This document shows positions 60,184-64,000 of a DNA stretch of 64,000 nucleotides, one piece after another. Position numbers and translations under genes: made by a program. Each line of letters begins with the position of its first letter. The first letter of the stretch is position 1. The notes beneath the pieces are model-generated. The model did no database searches, was not told the DNA's origin, and saw nothing but the letters and a program-made list of their open reading frames with translations. The DNA comes from CAYQJS01 sp964417895 (GTDB lineage: Bacteria > Chloroflexota > UBA6077 > SHYK01). The stretch covers positions 1 through 64,000 of the forward strand of contig CAYQJS010000009.1 of NCBI GenBank assembly GCA_964417895.1, written 5' to 3'.

Positions 60184-60732
60184 CTAGCTGGTTGGTGGTT
60201 CCCCGGCTGGTGCTTGCGTCTCCAGCCGCTTGAGGTCGCGGGCAGCGTTCGTCCAAGCGATGGCGTCGCTGGTCAGGTGGTGCGCGCCGAGATTCGGAAA
60301 CAGCCAGGCCATCTCGTTCTGGAGCTGGTCGATCTTCCGGGCGGGATCCCGGCCGTCGCTCCTATCCGCCAGCCGGCGCACGCTCTCGGCCGCGCGGTCC
60401 AGGCGCTCCGCAATCTCCACGATGGCTTTGGTAATCCGCTCCCTCGCGTGCCGCTCCATCGTCGTGGCGAACTCCATCTCGATCTCGCGCTCGTGGTCAG
60501 CGGCCTCCTCAGGGGTGAAGTCGCGCCCCAGCTCGCGCTCGCGCGGGGTGCGGAACGTGCGCTCCAGCGAGTCGATCCGCTTGGTGTGGAGGACGCCGGT
60601 CTTCACGTCCCGAACGACCGCGACCTTGTCGCTCTCCCAATGGTCGACCTCGACGGTGGCGTTTCTGGGCTCGCCCTTGATCACGCGGTAGAGCATTGGG
60701 CGCGGGTTGGTGGTGCTGGTTGCCTGGGCCAT
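60184..60732 (-). CDS. Small accessory protein of unknown function (a)
   Basis: A protein of 182 residues from ATG 60732, with GAAGGAGGG a few nt upstream. Residues 10-60 are strand-rich (PMLYRVIKGEPRNATVEVDH and VAVVRDVKTGVLHTKRID). The rest is a long helical stretch, with heptad-like EREIEMEFATTMERHARERI followed by ITKAIVEIAERLDRAAESVR. No family recognised. The reading frame continues upstream without a stop into the previous gene, but the shared upstream element (60769-60827) and ribosome site favour a separate start. A terminator follows the gene at 60135. Confidence 0.55.
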   Translation of the reverse strand: MAQATSTTNPRPMLYRVIKGEPRNATVEVDHWESDKVAVVRDVKTGVLHTKRIDSLERTFRTPRERELGRDFTPEEAADHEREIEMEFATTMERHARERITKAIVEIAERLDRAAESVRRLADRSDGRDPARKIDQLQNEMAWLFPNLGAHHLTSDAIAWTNAARDLKRLETQAPAGEPPTS

Positions 60733-61317
60733 GCGGCCCTCCTTCGGGTGGTGTCCCTTGCGGGCAGCACATAGATCACTCTGTCTGCTGAGAATGGGAA
60801 GGCCCCCCGGCAAGATTGCGCACACTCTCAAAAGAAAGGGAGCGGAGTTTGGCGGGACCGCAAGCCGCAGAGAGAAAGGAGCGGGCCCGCGCCGGAGCCC
60901 GCCCCTCGTGCTTGGGGTAGTGAGGCCTCTACTCGGGCGGGTGACCGTGATGTCGCCCATCGAATGGCGGCTACTCACGGCCTCGGGGAAGGCCCGCTCG
61001 ATCAGCTGGTAAGCCCGCTGGTAGTTGGCCTCCTGCCAGGCGTGGACCCTGGCGATGCGCTCCTCGCCCCGAGGGAGGGCGTCGAGTTCGGCGGGGAGGC
61101 CGTCCGTGCCAACCTGCCCCCACCAGCGGCTAGCCTCGTGGGCAATCGTGGAGAAGGGCCCGCCGAACCTGAAGCCCTCCATCGGCGCCCATGCCTGGTG
61201 GACCCAGGTGGTGGTGCCGAGGATCCGGAAGCGGTGGACCCGGAAGCCGTCGAGCATCACGGTGTTGGGGTAGGGGCTCGCGGTCGGGGTGGCGCTGGTC
61301 GCCTCGGTGCTGGTCAT
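60733..61317 (-). CDS. Small accessory protein of unknown function (b), 3' end unclear
   Basis: From ATG 61317 (GGAGGGC upstream) the first ~115 residues look coding: RVHRFRILGTTTWVHQAWAP, FSTIAHEASRWWGQVGTDGL and ARVHAWQEANYQRAYQLIER. Beyond about 60950 the sequence is Arg/Pro-rich and contains a hairpin and the copy-2 upstream element, yet stays open in frame with gene (a). The real end is probably near 60930-60960, lost by a frameshift, or the two are a fused protein. No family recognised. Confidence 0.45.
60769..60827 (-). promoter_or_regulatory. Shared upstream element, copy 2
   Basis: On the minus strand GAGTGTGCGC, then CCTTCCCATTCT and, 21 nt from its start, GAGTGATCTATG. The spacing matches copy 1 to within one nucleotide. 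Ends 36 nt before the ATG at 60732. Confidence 0.6.
60871..60905 (-). terminator. Hairpin before the copy-2 element
   Basis: On the minus strand GGGGCGGGC and GCCCGCTCC pair (one G-T) with a 10-nt loop and are followed by TTTCTCT. It lies inside the continuous open frame of the two genes around it, and suggests that the frame is two transcription units. Confidence 0.5.
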
Positions 61318-61688
61318 GAGGCCCTCCGGTTCGGTGGTCTCCCGTTTTGGGGGGCCAACACATCACTCACGTCGGCGTACAAAAGCAAGGACCGGCCCGT
61401 CGTGGGGCCGGCCCATTGGGGTGGCGGGGTGGAACTGGCTCGCGGATGAAGCGCGACCGGGTGACCATCGAGGCGCTGGCCGTCGGCAGGGCTCACCACC
61501 CAGTACCACGGGCAGTCACCCATGATCACGTGGTTGGCGTAGCCGGGGTGGCGCTCGGCGCTCTGGAAGGCCAATTCCAGCGAGCGAAAGGCGCTGATGT
61601 GGATGGTGCGCCCGTTCACCTCCAGCTTGCTGATCGGGGCGGGGATGTCGTCGTCGTCGAACGTGGCCGGGTTAGGTGTCTGCATCAT
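61314..61688 (-). CDS. Small accessory protein of unknown function (c)
   Basis: From ATG 61688 (GAGGAGG upstream; a second ATG follows at once) about 85 residues look coding: ISKLEVNGRTIHISAFRSLE, then LAFQSAERHPGYANHVIMGD and WYWVVSPADGQRLDG. The frame runs on over a hairpin (61389-61414) and the copy-3 element to a TGA that overlaps the next ATG (ATGA). The open tail may be accidental. No family recognised. Confidence 0.45.
   Translation of the reverse strand: MMQTPNPATFDDDDIPAPISKLEVNGRTIHISAFRSLELAFQSAERHPGYANHVIMGDCPWYWVVSPADGQRLDGHPVALHPRASSTPPPQWAGPTTGRSLLLYADVSDVLAPQNGRPPNRRAS
61355..61390 (-). promoter_or_regulatory. Shared upstream element, copy 3
   Basis: Minus strand: CCTTGCTTTT, and 22 nt from its start GAGTGATGTGTTGG. 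A hairpin GGGCCGGCCC/GGACCGGCCC lies immediately before it. Ends 37 nt before ATG 61317. Confidence 0.6.
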
Positions 61689-61714
61689 GGGAACTGGCCT
61701 CCTCGTCGTGATGG

Positions 61715-61750
61715 CTGATACATCACTCGGGTGCGGGCGAGAAAGCAAGG
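61715..61750 (-). promoter_or_regulatory. Shared upstream element, copy 4
   Basis: Minus strand: CCTTGCTTTC, and 22 nt from its start GAGTGATGTATCAG. Ends 26 nt before ATG 61688. Confidence 0.6.
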
Positions 61751-61981
61751 TCACGGACGCGCGCGCTATTGCCAGATCGTGAGCGGCGTCGAAGGGTGCT
61801 TCGCCCGGCTTCGGGGGTGCAGGTCGGTCCTATCGCTAAAGCGTAGACTTTTTGGGCGATGTTGGCGCCGGCCCCGTAGTATACAATCGACCTCACGTAG
61901 GCTCGGCGATGGCTGCGGTAGGATGCAACCAGTAGCGCGGTTATACTCGCTCGGCCCGCCAGTGTGGCGATCGGGGAAGAA

Positions 61982-63977
61982 ATGCGAGTCCGCGGTGCAC
62001 GGGCGCTGTTGCTGGTCCTTGTCGTTGCGCTGCTCCAACCGCCGGCCGTTAACACGACAGCACAGCAGTCCAATGTCTCCACCGAAATGGTCGCCGCCGG
62101 GGCGGTCCTGCTCGATGACGATTTCGAGGATGCCGAGACCGGCTGGCTGCCGGCCGTTTCCGACGCTCCTGACCGGTACGAGCGAGGCTACGTGGACGGC
62201 GAGTACATGCTGCGGGGAATCGTCCCTGGCGGTCTGTCGGAGGGCCTGTTGGGGGGCCTTTCGGTCGATCTCCCGGGCGTTTATGCCGACACGTCGCTCA
62301 GCGTTGAAGCCAGGGTGCTGGGTATCGGTGAAGGGGTAAGCGCTGGAGTGCCGCCGGGGAGCGACTGGCGACAGTGGCTATCGCGCCGAGGTGCGCCCCC
62401 ATCGGGGCCTGTTCAAGATCGTGCGGCGAGTTGGAGCCACCCCCCCAACTCCGGAAGAAGTCGACCTCGCGAGGCAGGGGCTGGCGACCATCTTCCCCGA
62501 TGGCAGTCTGGAGGTACACCTGACCGGTGGGCTCTCACCCTCGCTACCGATCCGACGAGGCTTCGCCACCAATCAGCTGGAGTTTAGCTGCGCTGGAAGC
62601 GTCCTCACCCTGAGCATCAATGGCGTGCTCTTGAGCTCGGTCGACGACGAATCTTTCGATGTGGGCACCCTGGGCATCGTTGCGCTGCCAGCGCCGGTGG
62701 ATAGGAACACACCGCCACCGCCGCTCGTCCTGACGGCGGATGCGCGCTTCGATAACCTGGTCGTAGCCGCAGCGACACCACCGGGGGTTGGCGCCCGGGC
62801 ACCTGCCCCCCCGGCTGGCACCGTTCTCCTCGAAGACAACTTCGATGACCCAACAGCGGGCTGGCTGTCGGACCCACTTCCCGCTGCCGAACAGGACTAC
62901 ATCAACGGCGAGTACGCTATTCGAAAGGTCGATCCTGACTGGCGGTTCTTTCCAACGGCCGCTCTGCCGGGCAGATATGGGGATGCATCGCTCGCGGTTG
63001 ACGCCCGCGTAAGCAGCGAACCCGACTCTCGCTTTGTTGCTCTGGAGTGCCGAAAAACGCCGGCAGGGGGCTACGCGGCGTTTATCGAGCGAGATCGAGG
63101 TAAGTTCTGGCTCACGCGTTGGGACGGCCAAATGGAAACTTTTCTTACCGGACATACCCCGTCCCGGCTGCTCCGCCGAGCGGGTGCCGCCAACCGGATC
63201 GAGCTCGCCTGCGCAGGAAGCACTATCTCCCTCGCCATCAACGGCACCCGGGTGGCTGCCGTCCGGGATGACACCCACGTTGAGGGTCAGCTAGCCCTTG
63301 GAGCTGGCAAGTTCGAGGAGGCCGACGGCGCCGCCGAAGCACACTTCGACAACCTTGTGGTCCGCGCGCCGCCCATTGGGTCCGAAGAGCTGTTGCGGCC
63401 GGAAACGCCTCCGGCGGGAACTGTTCTCCTGGCAGATGATTTCGACAACGTTGAGACAGGTTGGCTACCCAGATCTACCGCATCACCAGCAGATGTCCGG
63501 GTAGGCTACGCCGCCGGCGAGTACTTCATCGCGGGATCAGCGGGTGTCTCGATCCCGGGGAGTTACCGCGATGCAGCTCTCACCGTGCACGGGCGCCTGG
63601 TGGGTGAAACGAGGGGCCGCGTGATTTTTCTCGGCTGCCGAGCAGCACCTGGTCGCGCAGATGTCGGCTACGGGGCCGCCATCGAACCGGAGGGACGGGT
63701 GGGGCTGTATCGCTCAGACGGAGTATCGGAAGGGGTTGGACTGACGGAGTTGGCACCTGCTTCAGCCATCCACCGTGGTACCGAAGCTAACCGCTTCGAA
63801 CTAACGTGCTCCGGCGATGCCATAGTTCTAGCCGTGAATGGTACAAAGATTGCCTCGGCTCGCGATGCGACGTATCAGGAAGGAGAATTCGGTTTCGGGC
63901 TCAATCAGAGTTTCGGGCCGGACGGGGTCACCGAGGCCCGGTTCGACAACCTGATCGTTACCCAGGCGCCGCGATAG
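61982..63977 (+). pseudogene. Secreted protein of three lectin-like (LamG/DUF1080-type) repeats, frameshifted
   Basis: ATG 61982 begins a signal peptide (ALLLVLVVALLQPPAVNTTA). Three similar blocks of about 190 residues follow: VLLDDDFEDAETGWLP (about 62105), VLLEDNFDDPTAGWLS (about 62820) and VLLADDFDNVETGWLP (about 63420). Each ends in a DFDNLV/ARFDNLVV-type strand, with shared NR-EL-C-G and LAINGT-like words. This resembles jelly-roll carbohydrate-binding domains. In the first block the frame slips near 62336 (a single extra A in GGGGTAAGCG restores it if removed), splitting the gene into 61982-62587 and 62391-63977 frames. A sequencing or assembly error is as likely as a mutation. Confidence 0.7.
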
Positions 63978-64000
63978 CTTCCTCCGTCAGTGCAGGTCGA

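Noticed and set aside
1..64000. tRNA or rRNA genes
   Set aside because: I saw no cloverleaf-like segments with a TTCGA-type T arm in a suitable context and no rRNA-like sequence; a covariance-model search could still find one.

Overview
This is a high-GC bacterial window from what looks like a metagenome-assembled scaffold: it has a run of ten Ns at 30978-30987, no rRNA or tRNA that I can see, and many short G-rich interspersed palindromes. Several gene types recur in Chloroflexota and similar uncultured high-GC lineages (a DUF4331/TPR/NicO cluster, kinase-AAA-TPR regulators, lone peptide-type binding lipoproteins, TldD/TldE, UbiD). I lean towards a Chloroflexota-like organism, but nothing here proves the phylum.

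Layout. 1-4.1 kb: a ThDP enzyme, a hicAB toxin-antitoxin pair with decayed hicA, an FMN alpha-hydroxyacid oxidase and a small ABM-like protein. 4.3-7.6 kb: three minus-strand genes of unknown function, one with a HEPN-like R-x4-H motif, next to a possible transposase scrap. 7.9-10 kb: a RidA-like protein, an SDR without its catalytic Ser, and a ferritin-like protein. 10.2-15 kb: a lipoprotein, a small membrane protein, then a copper operon csoR-copA-copZ whose CopA carries a C-terminal cupredoxin domain, and an ErpA-like protein. 15.2-25.1 kb: a DUF6282 hydrolase, a STAND-type ATPase with a GNAT-like region and C-terminal HTH, the DUF4331-TPR-NicO cluster, and small secreted and membrane proteins. 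25.3-29.9 kb: UbiD, a TenA/HDO-type protein, a lipoprotein and a vapBC pair. 30-38.4 kb: tldE/tldD, a sulfite-oxidase-like molybdoenzyme with its cytochrome c, an FGE-like protein, a VOC protein, an ornithine cyclodeaminase-like protein and an orphan antitoxin. 38.5-46.8 kb: a giant Ser/Thr kinase-ATPase-TPR protein with a decayed tail paralogue, a peptide-type binding lipoprotein, a VOC protein and an FAD monooxygenase.

46.8-61.8 kb is an accessory region. It has two separated pieces of a ParB-domain DNA methyltransferase (C-terminal piece on the left, N-terminal piece on the right), a truncated comM, a split Toprim/P4-type primase-helicase, a P27-type small terminase, a RAMA-C2H2 gene whose tail is duplicated around a pterin dehydratase-glyoxalase gene, and several small genes preceded by a shared promoter-like element. 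No large terminase, capsid, tail or integrase gene is visible, so it resembles a decaying phage satellite or mobilisable element mixed with ordinary genes (alpha/beta hydrolase, DUF4145, BenE permease, winged-helix regulator). 62-64 kb: a frameshifted secreted protein made of three tandem lectin-like repeats.

The strongest candidates for something undescribed are the promoter-like element upstream of four small accessory genes, the repeat-flanked pterin dehydratase-glyoxalase cassette, the permuted methyltransferase halves, the CopA-cupredoxin fusion, and the repeat words inserted in frame into protein linkers.
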